Of a DNA stretch of 64,000 nucleotides, positions 25,632 to 39,273 are shown piece after piece (position 1 is the first letter of the stretch; each line of letters starts with the position of its first letter). The stretch covers positions 5,698,628 through 5,762,627 of the forward strand of contig OZ037771.1 of NCBI GenBank assembly GCA_964035545.1, in the 5' to 3' direction. This stretch comes from Bugula neritina. Lineage: Eukaryota; Bryozoa; Gymnolaemata; Cheilostomatida; Bugulidae. The notes under the pieces were generated by a model. That model searched no databases. It was given only the letters and a program-made list of their open reading frames with translations, and was not told the DNA's origin. The position numbers and the translations under genes were made by a program.

Positions 25632-26999
25632 ATCTAAAAGAAAACAAGGAAACAATTGAACCATTTTAATTGATTTACATGCAAGCTAAAGCCTCACAAC
25701 TGCCATATCTACAATTGCTTTGTTATACAGTAGAATTTATGAAAAAAACAGCATTAGTAATGCCAATGAACTGTTTGAAACAAACAATAAACCTATATAA
25801 TTAGTAAGCTTGATATATACTCTATATAGATAGAACTTGTTACACTGATATATCCTGAAACATAAAATTTGGAAACTATTCAGTCATAATTACATTTTAG
25901 AAAAGTAATTTTTGCTAAATGATTTAATTTTTTTTGATAAATCACCATGGTATATGTCGAATAAATTATTTTAAATCTCCATCAGAATTTTTGAAGTATA
26001 GTGTCTATTTTTTTCCATAGTAATTTAAATAGAAAAAATGAAGTATTTAAATCTAATTTAAAATTATTGTATTTTGAATAAGTGTGTTTTAATAACAATA
26101 GAAATAGCGTGTTTTTATAATGGTTTGAATTGCAAATTTTTTATTCATGTAGTTGAGTGAAATAATAGCTTTTAAGCCAACTGATGCTTAGATTATCTTG
26201 TAAAGTAATTATTATAAATATTGTAAAATTGATATAGTTTTATGCAAACAACAGCATATTTAATGCTTTTAAAAAAGTTGTTATAAAAACATATGTATAT
26301 ATAAAATATCCCCTGCTGTAGTAAATGTTTTACAGTTTAAATATTTTGCAAATGATTCAATTGTCAAAATAATGCCTACGGCTATGATTAAATTTTCTAT
26401 CTTACCCTTGCTTTGCTAGCAGCTGTCTCAAACTGAAGAGCGTGTATTCTATACAGCAGGTTGCTGTAAGCTTACTGTGCAATAGGGCAGGTCGTCATAG
26501 AATATATAGCTATCATATCTTTAGTCCCACCTACTGAGCCTTAATTGAAGAAATGGTAATCACATATATAGCAGTGTGCAGGAATACCGGTAAACTGCTT
26601 TAATAAAATATATATGCACATGGTGAAGTTGACAGTTTTCTTATTAACTATTACTTTATTAATCAGTGCATTGTTTACATATTTATATTTTTATGTTGCC
26701 AGACGCATTGACTAATGTTTTATATATATATCTTTCTAGTAAAATCTAAAGCTTTCAACCTGGTTTTGAAGCATATAATTCAATGAAAAGTATAAGAAAT
26801 ACTAATACTAATATACTAATACTAATACTAATTACGGCTGCTATCTAACAAAGATCATCAGTTCAAACATTTAAATGCTTGTGAAGAAACTTGGTTAGCA
26901 AAATTCTTCATATTGGCTTTTGAATTATTTTCATTTCAGACTTAGAATAGCTTCATCTTTATCTATCTAGGTAGCAACGTATTATAAAAGCAGATAGCC

Positions 27000-27960
27000 A
27001 GCAAACTGAGAAAGTAGTTCTTAGCAACAATGATTTACAATTGTAACCCCAGAACTGAAGGTATAAAAAGCTATCATCATTCCAACACCATTCTATGTCT
27101 CAGAAGCTTGAAAAACTTACAGTACAGATATTAGGAAGCTGAAAGACTACCATATGAAGAAATTACGAGGACAAACAACAGCGTGCACCAGAACAAAAAA
27201 TACCAAGCCTATATCATTTTATTGACATTTGAAGAGACTTTGATGAGTCAGACATCTAGTTAGAATAGATAGCAAATGTATACCAAAGCAAGTCCTGTAC
27301 AAGGAGCTGTAAAATAAAAGTCCCAAGATGGACAGATGAAGCGCTTTAAGAACTGTCTCGAAGATAGCATGAAGCGCTTCTATATCAGAACAGAAACCTG
27401 GGGATAGAATGTTGCCGGAAGAACCAGATGAAGATTTATGTTATATAGTATGTGCAGATTTCTAAAGATAAGATTCAGAGACTGTGACAGCCAATAATTG
27501 TTATTGTGTCAGCAAGGATGTTGACTGGCAGGGATGCATATGCACAGCACGGATGTTGTATGCTGGTTGCACAGATGCACAGATGCAGGCCACAACTCTA
27601 CCCTTTGCCTAATACCAAAAGTTTATTTCTCTCACAAAACTCAAACTTAAACAATTATTTGGACAATAAATTTTAAGTTGCCTGCAACTATACCAAGAGG
27701 AAAAATTAAGCTATACAGACTCAAAAACTACCAGTAAAAATCTTATGAGAAAGCTCTCACAAAAAGCTTTCATCACACAATACTTTTCTTAAAGTTACAA
27801 TTCAAAAAGCACCTGCAACAGAGACACATAGGAAAACTAAGAGCAAGACGTAAGGCTAGGCTAAGCTCAAAAGACACTCAAATAAATGATGACCTCTGAT
27901 GCCAACACTGTGACTGTATATGCAGGTCATGACTAGATTCTGAGGTCACCAAGCAACACT
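27000..27960 (+). mobile_element. Decayed non-LTR retrotransposon (LINE), reverse transcriptase 3' end
   Basis: Conceptual translation with several stops keeps the order of the C-terminal part of LINE polymerases. KAIIIPTPFYVSEA (compare LPTLLYGSETW) comes first, then DIRKLKDYHMKKLR, then HLVRIDSKCIPKQVLYKEL, then a PRWTDEAL-like stretch. Near 27905 a cysteine-rich piece, CDCICRS, resembles the terminal zinc-finger region. The copy is broken by many stops and frameshifts and cannot be active. Its clade is not assigned. Confidence 0.55.
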
Positions 27961-28240
27961 AGAGTAATATACTAGTAGACGTTTCACTCTATTCAAAGAT
28001 ATAACAGTGAAAAGAGAGCTTTAACTTCTTATACCTACATTAGTTCTATTATTTTCATTCCCTCTAGAAATTGTAATTATAACTGGAGCCAATTTTTTAC
28101 TTACTTTTTTGAAAAATACATTAAAGACACAAATATTGTGAATTGAAGTATCATTATTTGTGTAAACAAATAGAAGGAATAATGAACCTCTTTTAGCTGA
28201 AGATATTATATAACGTAACTAAGCGCAAAAAAACAAGATT

Positions 28241-29206
28241 AGGGGAAACCTGGGTGATATGGGCCACTTAAGCCCACAGCCCAAACTGACAATGTTTGAT
28301 TGAAAATTAGTATTTCAACATGTGGGTGCTATCTCTACTGACATAAAAACAGAATTTGAAGCTCATAGACAGATGCTTGGCTGAGCTATAATTGAAAATT
28401 GGTGGACCATATCACCCGGAGATCTTTTGAAATTTCGGGTGATATGGGCCACCACAGACTCCGTCACATAAAGTCAGCTTTTTTGTGTTGAAAATGCATT
28501 TTGCTATATTAAAAAGTGACATAAAACAGTAGATTTAAAATAAGTGTGAAACAGCTTCTTTTAGTGCGTCCTAACTCTAAGCATTTCAAATATTTTTGGA
28601 AGAACATCTTGGCATCTAAAATACATTGCATGAGTATGAATATTTCAAGCACACATTCTACAGCAACTGGCTATAATGTTGTCTAATCAATATTTAGGGG
28701 TTTAATGCTTCATCATTGTTTGAAATACTTGAGAAATAGTATTATTTTTCTCAAACAAGTATGTGAAAAGAAAAATTCAATTTGCTGAGTAATATGGTCC
28801 ACGGTCCATATCACCCCCAAGTGGCGGTCCATATCACCCAAAAATCATGTCCCCAAAAATTTTGAATTTCTACAGACAGAGAGTGGACAAGTATTATATA
28901 TACTATTTGGGTATTTATAAATACCTTCCACACATTATCTGTAGATACAGGCCCCTTACTTCAGGTAATTTTTTTCAATAAAATATGTCCACAAAAGTTG
29001 TGAAAATTTATAAGAAAATGAGCAAAAAGAGAAAATGTGTCTTTATTTTCTAAGACAAAGAGACAAGTTTGAAATATGTAGACAGGAAGTTAGATATTCC
29101 TATTTTTAAACAATAAGACACTTTTCAACTTTCTGGTAACCGTGGATACTGCAAAACATGCATGGTCCATATCACCCGGGTGGTTCATATCACCCAGGTT
29201 TCCCCT
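28241..29206. mobile_element. 966-bp non-autonomous DNA transposon with about 26-bp TIRs
   Basis: The left end aggggaaacctgggtgat is matched by the reverse complement of the right end (atcacccaggtttcccct). Pairing extends through atatg and ends cca, with about two mismatches. TA flanks both ends, as for a TA-targeting element. The motif gggtgatatgg recurs inside in both orientations (about 28408, 28437, 28812, 28835 and 29163-29190), like multiple transposase-binding sites. There is no open frame of note. Confidence 0.75.
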
Positions 29207-32200
29207 ATATAACATTTGTAAAACTCAAAACATAATTTGAATATTTTTTGCATTGCATAGCTAGTTTGACAAACTATATGCATTTTATAATAGCATTATA
29301 AATTGAGCTTTACTGAAACATTATATGATCACCTGCATGGTTTCTTTTAATAAAGAACTAACTAAATTTGAATTGCATTATTATATCAACTTATGTTTCT
29401 GCCATAGTTAATAGTAATATATTATAATATAATTCACCCCTTATAATATTTTTATATCACAAAAAACTGCAATACAGAAGCTACGACATAATAAGTTTTA
29501 TTGTACACTTCTATAATCTCTCATTTCCACTATAGGTCATATATTATTTTGCAAATAACAGATACAGCTGATTTAGACAGTTCAAATAGTTAATAATTGT
29601 TGTGCATTACCATGAAATAGAGATGCTGGGAAAAGAAAAACTACCTGAGTTATAATTATAGTATGATAGTATCAAAAGCATATAATATTTTAAGATGATA
29701 GTGGTTTCAAATTTAAAGCAGCGAGAAATTATAGACTTTAAACTTGTCTAAAAACCTTAAAGATCAAAATCTCCAGAAGTGTTTTTAATATTATTATATA
29801 GTAGTGACCTGTAATAAGTATTTCTGTTTATAGGTAACTTGTTTACTTAGAAATGGCAACATAAATTGCTATGATGAGGAGACTGTAAGTACAGGTCTAC
29901 AAATACTGTAATACTCAGTAACACAGGGTATAATGTAAGATATCATCAAGTAACTATCAGTTTGCTGTTTACAAGAAAAACGACTGACCCAACGTCGATG
30001 TTCAGTTGCATATCATAATAATATTTATTATAGTGTATGCTATATTATAGTGCTTTATAGTCATATTCTACAACTAAATTAGCTCTAAAAATTATCTAAA
30101 TGTAGAAAAATATGCAATGTAGAGTTAGAGATCCAGATAAGGCTTAATAAATATTAAGGAGCAAGATAAATGTGTGCTGCTAAATATACTTAAACTGACA
30201 ACTCCCATTAGTTTGTAATGTGCATTTTATTTTTGAAAATTAAAACCATATTATTATCATTTAACATATGACTGCACTTGTTTCAGTATAAGGCTGCTAT
30301 AATTGTGCTGAAACCCATCTTAGGTATAAATGTCCACTTAAGTTACCTTTTGATCATGGAACATAAGTTATTATATATTATAGAGGATCATGCCATAAAA
30401 CAAATTGTAAAAAATAAGTGTGAGTAAAAATAAATTTGAAAATAACATTTTGATACAACTAGTTTATTATTTTTGCTAAAAATATGTAAAAATAGCGAGT
30501 TATCTTGCCTAACTCATAAAAACATAAAAAAATAGATTCTTGTTACACTTATCCTATTAATTTGTCAAAAGTTTGCAATATTTTTTTAATTTTGGCTAGT
30601 AACTAATACAATCATTAATTTCAACAGCCACAGTGTTTGTATTTTAACTTCATTTTATAAAATTGACTACCTACCTATAAACGTTTAATACTGTTCTACA
30701 TATTTTTATAGGAATTAAACTATAGATGAACTGAACATTAGATCAAAATGACTAAACATGCATATATCAGCATCAATTTTAAAAAATAATTTTTTGATCA
30801 AGAGGTGCTCATAATTATGTTAGATATTATTACTAGCAGAGCAGTCATTAGCTAAATGGTGTTTGTTGAGTATATATAGTAACCATTTATAACACTGTAT
30901 TTTTTGTTGTATACGGATACACCTTTTATAAGCCAGCAATGTCCAAAAAATTAATTATCCTTGCAGCTTAAACTTTTTATTCTTTTCAATGCTGAAGAAG
31001 AAATATGCAAACTGAGATACCTTAAGTGCCCTAAGTCTTTTACAGTGCATACAGCGCAGTCTTACAATATAGCGGCTTAGCAAAAATATGTGTTGGGGAA
31101 GAGATTAAGTTAAATAGCAAGTTAAGTAAGTTGCTCTAATACTGCCTATTTTCCTTAATGCTTGATATTCAATTAAGTACACTGGGTTATTTCTATCTTC
31201 CTACAAAATAATTGTTTTACAGTTTCACAATGTGCTTTCTTTGTATATATTTGCAATTTTATGTTAAGTAGGACCGTGTTATTATTTTTGTTGCAAAATG
31301 TGTGTTGTAGAAATGTAAGAAGTGAACCTAAATTAAAACAGGTGCAAATATTTAAGAAACAGGATACTACAAGTAAAAGCATGATGCTATGCACCAGCCT
31401 TGGTTACTATAATGTCATATGTTATAAAATACTGACTACATTTCATAGTGCAAAATATTCATTACTTTCAGTACGTCGCCGTTGAGAATCTTCACCTTCA
31501 TGACCAAAAACCTTAAGCTGCAAAAGCATAAACAGGGAAGCTGCTTTCGTTTCTGTTGATATATTTATCAATATCATGATTTTCATGTCGTTGCTGCTGG
31601 CAATATTGAGTATGTAAATGAAAAGTTGTTATCAATTAGTCTTTCACCTTTGAGTTAACCAATCTTTTGCAATATTTGCCACCACATCTTGATGTTAAAG
31701 TAAAAAAAGGCCTCAAACTTGCATTAACCTGCATGTCCAACTACTTCTTCCTCTTCTTTCAACTTCTAAAGTAATTTAATTGTTCTATTGCCTGAGAATT
31801 TGTTTTCAAACTTGAAACAATTTGACTTATACATACAGATTAAATTATCTAGCTGTGTTTACAATAGCAAAGAAGACCAGTTTAAATTTTACACACAAAT
31901 TATTTGTAAATTTTATTGATGGCTATGGTAGGTAAGCATGATATAACTTTAACAATGAGTTATAATAACAAATTGCATCACTAAGAATAATTTTTTAATA
32001 ATGTAACAAATTACTCTAAATCACCTATTCAGGTTCAGCAAATCTTTAGTCTGAACTAGTTACTATGTATTCAACTAATTCCTATATAGCAAAAATGAAA
32101 GTATGTTCAAAATAGTAAATAAAAAAGTTCCAAAATATAAATCAATTGCTAATTAGTTTATTAGATACAGCTTCATTTATAACCATTTCAAATCTGCTAT

Positions 32201-32425
32201 TTTACCATTTCAAATGTTTCACATTAATATTTCAATTTAACCTGCATCTAAACCGATTAATCAAGCTTACTAACAATATTCAGTAAGTGTTAATTAAAAT
32301 TGTTGAATTGAAAATTGAAAGTGTAATCCCCATTGGTTTACAGTGTAGAACTGCATTCTCGTGTTGCAGTGTAGAGCTTTTTCTCTCCGAATTCCCGGAA
32401 CATGAAAGTTTTAGTAACTCTGGAA

Positions 32426-35400
32426 TTATCTGCTGTTCACTCTCGTTGGAATAAATGGAGTCTAAAATAAATGCAAGTGGGATGACATTTGTAAGAAAAA
32501 TTTAATCTTCAATCATACTTAAATATGATTTGCTAACAATAGATCAATGAAAATATTTAAATTAATTTGTTGAAAAATGTACAAGATCCATAGCATAAGG
32601 ATAATTTGTTATTTAGCAATTTGTGAACCTAACTGTATCTATAGCCTACCTCTAAATGCAAGCAAACAGGCATATTTAAAATCATAATATAATATATAAA
32701 TATAATATAGTATAATATAATTATATAATGTAATGTAATATAATATAATCTAAACTCCCACCTACAAAAATATCTTGTCAATTATATCATGATTGACAGC
32801 ATTTACTGTAGCTGTGAGATTTGTTCTCAGTGCACTGACTATCCACACAAACTTGTTGACCTATTTATTATATAGTTAAATCTTACTGTAGGACAGTTAG
32901 GTGAAGCTCCAAAATCCACATTTGTCTGTTTACGGGAAAGAGGCTGCAGCTGAAAATAAAAAAACATTAGCTATTTCATAACAGAGAAGCTGTTTGCAGG
33001 GCATACAAAGTTCAAATTAGTACTAATGATACATATGTTGAAACCTGGCTTGCCAAACTTTATTTTAATTTTGAATATTGTAAGAATGTTTACTGGAAGC
33101 TTAGTAAAGCAAAAAAAATACTAAACACCAAAAGATTTATATGAAAATGTTTTTGCATAGTATTCACTAACATGAAAAGATTTTTCTGTACAACTTGGAT
33201 GTCATACCATTGTGTTCCAGAGAGCTATTCCAGCAGCTGAGTTTCCTTTAGTAGAAAAATGGAAACAGTAGGGCAGAAGTATAGATCGATCAGGCTTCCC
33301 ATTCTAGACATAACATGATAAAAATCATTTCTTCTAACAGAAAGCTTGTGAATAATCCTCAACAATATGATCTTAGTAAAATAGACAATAATTTTATCTT
33401 GGCTATTTATAAAAACAAGTTTAGAGTAAGAAGTGTTGTAATTTCCCACAGAGGAAGTGGTGGGCATTGGATTTTGGGAGAACCGAATAGGAAATGTTTT
33501 TTCGATTTGCTTATAGTCTCCCTATAGTGTAGTGGTTAACATCTCTAGCTTGCAGTTTGAAGGTATGAGGTGGAGGCAGAAGTTTTTACAAAGTTTAATC
33601 TCAACTCACTGCAGTGGTGGGAATAGTCAAATTGCTAAGGAAAGGCTGGTGAACAACTGTGAAGTCACTAGTTGTGTCATACTTCCTACTGTCAATCAAC
33701 TCCAGGAGAGCTTTGTAATACTGTTGTGCTATAGGTGTAGATAGAGAGCTGTTCTGGTTCTTATCACATCGACAATAAATAAACCTAAAAAATGTCAACA
33801 TGTTAAGTAAAGGAATCACTGATGAAAAATTGAATGTTATTAGAGCTCAAAGCATTATATGTCTTATATTGAAACATTTGAAGCAGTTTTAAAAAATGCT
33901 CTATATTAGTTTTAAACTCAAATCACACAAATACATTTTGAATGGTTATACTTAACTCACCTCAAGTTATAGGAACATAAATGACTTGAAGGACAAGTAT
34001 TTTTAAACTTGTTAAGATCAAACACTCCTACAACGTTTACTAGAGCTCTTGGTAGGTGTTGCTGTAGATAGTCCAGGGTTGCTTTGATATTGGCTTTAAA
34101 CCTCTCTGCAGAATTTAAAGGCTGGAACCAAAACAAAAAAATTGTTTCATAAAATAGAAACAAACATTCTACATGCTTTAGGTTACAATTATCTTTTAAT
34201 ATAAAATCTGTTGTTGAAAAATTTAATAATTTTATAGAACTTCCAACTGCAATAGTTCAAAATCTTTTTGATAAAACAATAGTTATTTTATCTAATAATC
34301 AGTTTCAGCTACAAAATGTGTTTGTTTATATTAATTAGCTAGTTTTAGTTATTGATAAATATTTCTAGAACCATAAGATTATTTTTAAGTATCATTTTAC
34401 TCATAGCATTAATATTTCAATTAAGACTAATCATGTATAGTATGGAAATGTTTGTATTACAATAAATATCACCAGATAAATTGTAGCTTTTTAAAAACAA
34501 TTAGTTCAAAAAGTATTATATTTTAGTTGGTATTTCACTGTTTTTAGATTACCTTAAAATTTATTTATAGTTTTGAAACAATTGAGTATTTTAGCACAGA
34601 TGTTATTGAATCTAAATGTCTATACTGCAACTTAAAGCTGCTCTTTATTTTGCCAATTTTTCTTGTTGATGTAAAAAGTAATATTTTTAGGTAAATTAGT
34701 AATACAGCACTACATGTTTATATAAATCTCCGTTACCAACGGAGACTGAAACAGTACAAACAAGTTATTAACATAATGTGGCATTTCTCTTCTAAATAAT
34801 ATGCAATTTTACGAGTTATACTTCAAGTAATTAAAAGTTACAATGCACATTTGGAAAGCAGGTATGTTTAGCCAACAATAATACAGAAGACTTTCAACAT
34901 GCATGTTGCTGCAATTATAACTCTACACATAGTAATACTTTTCACATGTACATACACTTGATGGGTCTGAGCATGCCCGGCAAATGTCATTTCCTCCTAT
35001 CTGCAGCGTAATTACTTTCCAGTCTTCTTTAAAATTTATATTCGGATCAACTTTCAATTGCCTGACTAGTTTTTGAGCTTGATGCAGCATCTCACTGCAA
35101 AGGTAGCACTAACAGTGTTTGAAGATATTTTCTTTTATCTTTACAATATAGAATAATATTAACATTTGCAAGTAAAACTTTATACTCAAAGAAATGTGTT
35201 GCGTGAGGAATAGTGTGATGTAGCATCTTATCTTTCTGCTCATAATTTTCTATCTTCTTTAAAACAAGTTGTATTAGCTGCTGTGTGCTTTCTGAATCTT
35301 TATTCAAAGATTATGAAAAATTAAATAACTTAACACATTTTTTTAAAATATAATTTTTGAGCAATTATGGTAATAAACCATATGCATGGCTTTCATGGTT

Positions 35401-38400
35401 GAAGCTTCAAATAACTCTAAAACTAGGCAATAAGTAGTGCAGTATTACGTAATCAAAGACACAGTTTCCTCATATATACACATTATTCAGAGTTGTCTTC
35501 TCATACATATGGTACAACACAGGAATAACAAAATTTACCAGGTGCATCTAAATGATTTTACTATTTATTATATTGAACCAAGGTTCTCACTTGTCCTTTT
35601 TAAATTATTGATCAAAAACACTTTCATTTTATTTTATATACCTGTGCCATTGGCTTATAATATATGATAATGTCATAATTAATATTGCCTTTATTAATCA
35701 TTATTTAATAATTAAATATAGTTAATTATTAATTAATAATTATTGTGCTATAATATACTTAATTTTTTTCATACTTAGTCTTATAAGGTAAAGAAAGCTA
35801 GGAAGTTGAGCAGAAATAACTTTTTGAAAAAGTCTTGTGAAAAGAGATTGGCAAACTGCAGCTGATAAATGTGACATCTGTCAGTTGGTAACTGCATGTT
35901 ATGACAGCTGATGCAAGGTATATGTCAGTTAATAACTGTTACTTATGGCAACTAATAGAAAGCATATGTCAAAATTGGTACGGCTGTCATATGTCCCTAC
36001 CTGACTGGAATAGCAAACTGTGCTATGTTTAGATTGGAAGCATCAATAGATTTGGGGTACCTGTTAACAGCATACCCATACAGATCTGGATTGAACAACC
36101 TCAGTATGTCTACAATATATTAAGCAGCTATACATGTTTGTCCATTAACTTATTTTGAGTTATGCTAAGCTAATTGTTTTTACACAGTACAACAAATAGA
36201 TTACCTTATAAGCTATAGTATATTTCTTAAAATTTAGCTAATATTTGAATTTTGAAATAGTGTAAGGCATAAAAATATTTTTTTAATTTAGCATTGAAAT
36301 ATGTGGGTTAGGATGCATTCAAAATAACCCCAACAGAAATTAAGTCAAATATATTATAATTACTATTAAGAATGAAACCTCTACTAGTACCTTTGTTACA
36401 ATGGGCTTTTACACATAGGTTATAATTACAGTATAAAACAAAAATACCTTTCAAGTATATGCTGCAAATGTTATATCACGTGTGTTGTTTACTTACTGGG
36501 AAATGTTGTAATGTTGTCACTGAATGAAGAATACCCTCCTGCACTACAACATAAGCAGAACATCACAATGCGCTTAGTTATATGCAACTCCAATGTGACT
36601 GTAATATATGATATGTATATAGGTTGTAGACAATACTATCTAGCAAGTAACAATTATATAATACAAAATACAAAACTATTTCTAACGATAAGAGTGTAGG
36701 GGCCGTTTGTATATTATGGTGTTGATGGTATTTTATTGGTGCCGTAAGTCTTGACTGATGCCATAAGGCAACGTGAAAACTTTAATAGTAATGTATAAAA
36801 CAACATGTTAGTAAAAATATGCAAAAATATATAATAAGTCACCAAGTTATTGTCAAACAATTAAAATTTCATATTCTGTTAAAATGCAAAGATACTAGTA
36901 ATTATTAAGAATAACTGTATTACCTGATTGGCTCTACTAGTTCTATAAAAACGGCTGCACTGGTCATGGCTCTAGCACTTGGCCTACCATGGCTAGGCCA
37001 AGTCTAGAACCAACACATGTGCAGCCTGCAAAGCCTTATATAGCTAGCTAGTTTACAAGATGTGTTGGCTAACATAACAGCTAAAAACAGCTGTGCTAGT
37101 TCTATGGAAAACAAATATATAGCTGAATTTTAATGACAATAGGTTTGACAAGCTAAGTATAAATAATTTATGAATGCATTTTCAATACTTTGTTTTCTAT
37201 TTATTTTTACTAACATGAGTTACAAAAGGTCCATGCTGGCCTTTACAAAAAGTGTTTACAAAATAATTATTATCAAACAGCTTTATAGCTACGGAGGTTA
37301 TAATCTATAAATATCTACGGCTGTTCAGATGCTTTAAAATTAATTAGGAGTCTAATAAATAGTTTAATATATTGTGGTTAGCTGAGGAGTGCTTTTGGTT
37401 TTTAAAGTCAAATATCTCATTAACAGAATTTGCAATCTATATTATCTCCATATTTTGCACCATGACTTAGTGAGGAGGTTACAGTGAAAATAACATCAAC
37501 ATTACTAGCCTGAAGTGTAAATAATTTAGATAGGAGCAGACAATTTCATCAAACATGGGCTTAGCAGTTTATGAAATGTCTTAAAAAGAAATTGGGACTT
37601 TGTTTCAAAACATTTAAAAAATTGAAATGATTATAAGCAACTAATGTAAGTAAAAAATATTCAAACTCATAAGTAATAACATGGCTGTCATTACAATGTG
37701 CACGAGGTATTGATAACAAAAAGCTCATTTTCTTGCATGGTGCCAACAAACTTTAAATGATATTAGGATTAAGATTTGCACTAAATACATTGCAAAAATG
37801 GTTTAATGTTTTCATCACACAAACCGAAACCACATCTTACAGCATTTTTTTATTTTAGTTTATGTAGCTAAACAGCAACTTTCTGCAGTAAACTTATATA
37901 AAATTGTTCAATCTTATATTCACTGATATCTTATGAATTTGTGTTGGTTTTTAAACCTTTTTACTAAATAGCTAAGCAGAGAAATAGTTCTTTTACATTT
38001 TAAAAACGCAACTTTGCTCAAAAAAATGTATATGCATGTTAATAACAAGCCTTATGCAGACCGAGCTGCCTATGTTAAGGGCCATAGTTCTAGCAGGCTC
38101 GCCATGCTGCTGGTGTCGAAAATATTAAAGGTTTTATGTATATAGAAGTAGCACAGCTGCCTCTTGATTGAGAAAGAACTCCTTTTGCTGTGATACTCTG
38201 ACAATGCAAAAAAGCGAAGTCACAGCACCGCAGCTTTCAAACGTATAGGCATTAGCGTAGAGCTATTTTGTACACATCATGGTTGCATTCTTAAAATCAT
38301 TTTAGCTTTTTATTTTGTATCAGTTCATGTATTTACCTGAAAGAGCGGCATATGCGATATGGTAAGTATACAAGTTCATCTACACATGCTATCACATCTC

Positions 38401-39273
38401 CGACAATAGATAAGTCTCCTATGCCAGCAACTATTTTAATATCTCCAACTTTCAGTTGATGAACTGAAACAGTAAGCATAGAAGGAGGTATACACACACC
38501 GATAAAGTTTAAGCCAATTTTGAGTAATTTTTGTAAAGCATTTGGTGCTTAATTAAATGTAGCTTAAAAGTTTGCTAGAGGACAGGCCATGGTGTAGTAA
38601 CTATAGAGAGAACAGTTAATTACCTATAAACATGAGACTGTAATGAAAACTTAAACTGTGTTTTATTTATAGCATAATAGTATCTGGTTAGATGGTTCTT
38701 TAATATAATGTAGCCTAAATTTTTTTTAGGTAATTTCCAGAATTGCAAGCAATAATGATGAACTATATTCTTCAAAACTCATCAAAGTTTTCCAGCTTGC
38801 TTATATAACTTTGAGCATTAAAATAACAATAATTAATATGACTTATTTTTGCTCTCCTAAAATTACAGCTAGTCCACTTGCACCAACTATTGCCAAATGC
38901 CAGAAGTATTTAGTTAGCACTGGTTGTGCTGTTATAGAAAGCTTTTCTTTGTAAGTTCTCAATATAGTTAACATAGCTAAGCTAACTTACACTTCACTAC
39001 AGACTCACTATTGCCAACCTGTCATCAGACAGCATTAACATTAGTACCAATGCGCCTTTGCTACTTTTGTTTTAGAATGACCTATTGTCAGATATAATAT
39101 AAGGTTGCATTGTTTCTCAATCAAAATAAATGGCACTCACCACTAGTTGGAACAGTTGCTGACGTGTAGCTGCCATTGGGACACAAGACATTTCCATCTG
39201 TAGCTGCTATCAAACTTGTGACGATGTAACAGATCACAATGCAAACAACATTTTGCTTCACAGAAAAAGCCAT
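32426..39273 (-). CDS. Phospholipase B1-like secreted pseudoenzyme, gene D
   Basis: Ten exons in reading order: 39273-39141, 38463-38337, 36543-36497, 36109-36001, 35094-34956, 34121-33961, 33784-33610, 33303-33208, 32949-32887 and 32461-32426 (TAA), giving 361 aa. The signal peptide lies within MAFSVKQNVVCIVICYIVTS. The nucleophile Ser of GDS is Leu62 (GIGDL) and the triad Asp is Tyr309 (PYCFH), while Asn174 of GGND and His312 remain. Two triad residues are lost but all ten exons stay open with good splice sites, so I infer a secreted pseudoenzyme and not a dead gene. Exon 5 uses a donor two codons later than its paralogs (139 versus 133 nt). The upstream in-frame ATG at 39318 would bury the signal peptide, so the ATG at 39273 is preferred. 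D is head-to-head with E. Confidence 0.86.
36951..37027. repeat. Imperfect 76-bp palindrome (hairpin) in gene D intron 2
   Basis: gctgcac and ggctctag on the left pair with ctagaacc and gtgcagc on the right. The centre is a perfect cttggccta / taggccaag stem around ccatggc. It could be a short foldback element. Confidence 0.55.

Larger units (their letters stand above)
25632..32425. other. 6.8-kb intergenic block between genes C and D
   Basis: No supported host gene. It contains a decayed LINE (about 27000-27960), an actaat simple repeat near 26805-26836, and a 966-bp TIR element (28241-29206). The rest is AT-rich sequence in which I recognise nothing. Short open frames at 31173-31485 overlap on both strands and have no domain. 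Confidence 0.5.

Noticed and set aside
33518-33580. tRNA-like stretch (cctatagtgtagtggttaac) antisense between gene D exons
   Set aside because: It has a good A box but no B box at the expected distance and no closing stems. At most it is a decayed SINE head.
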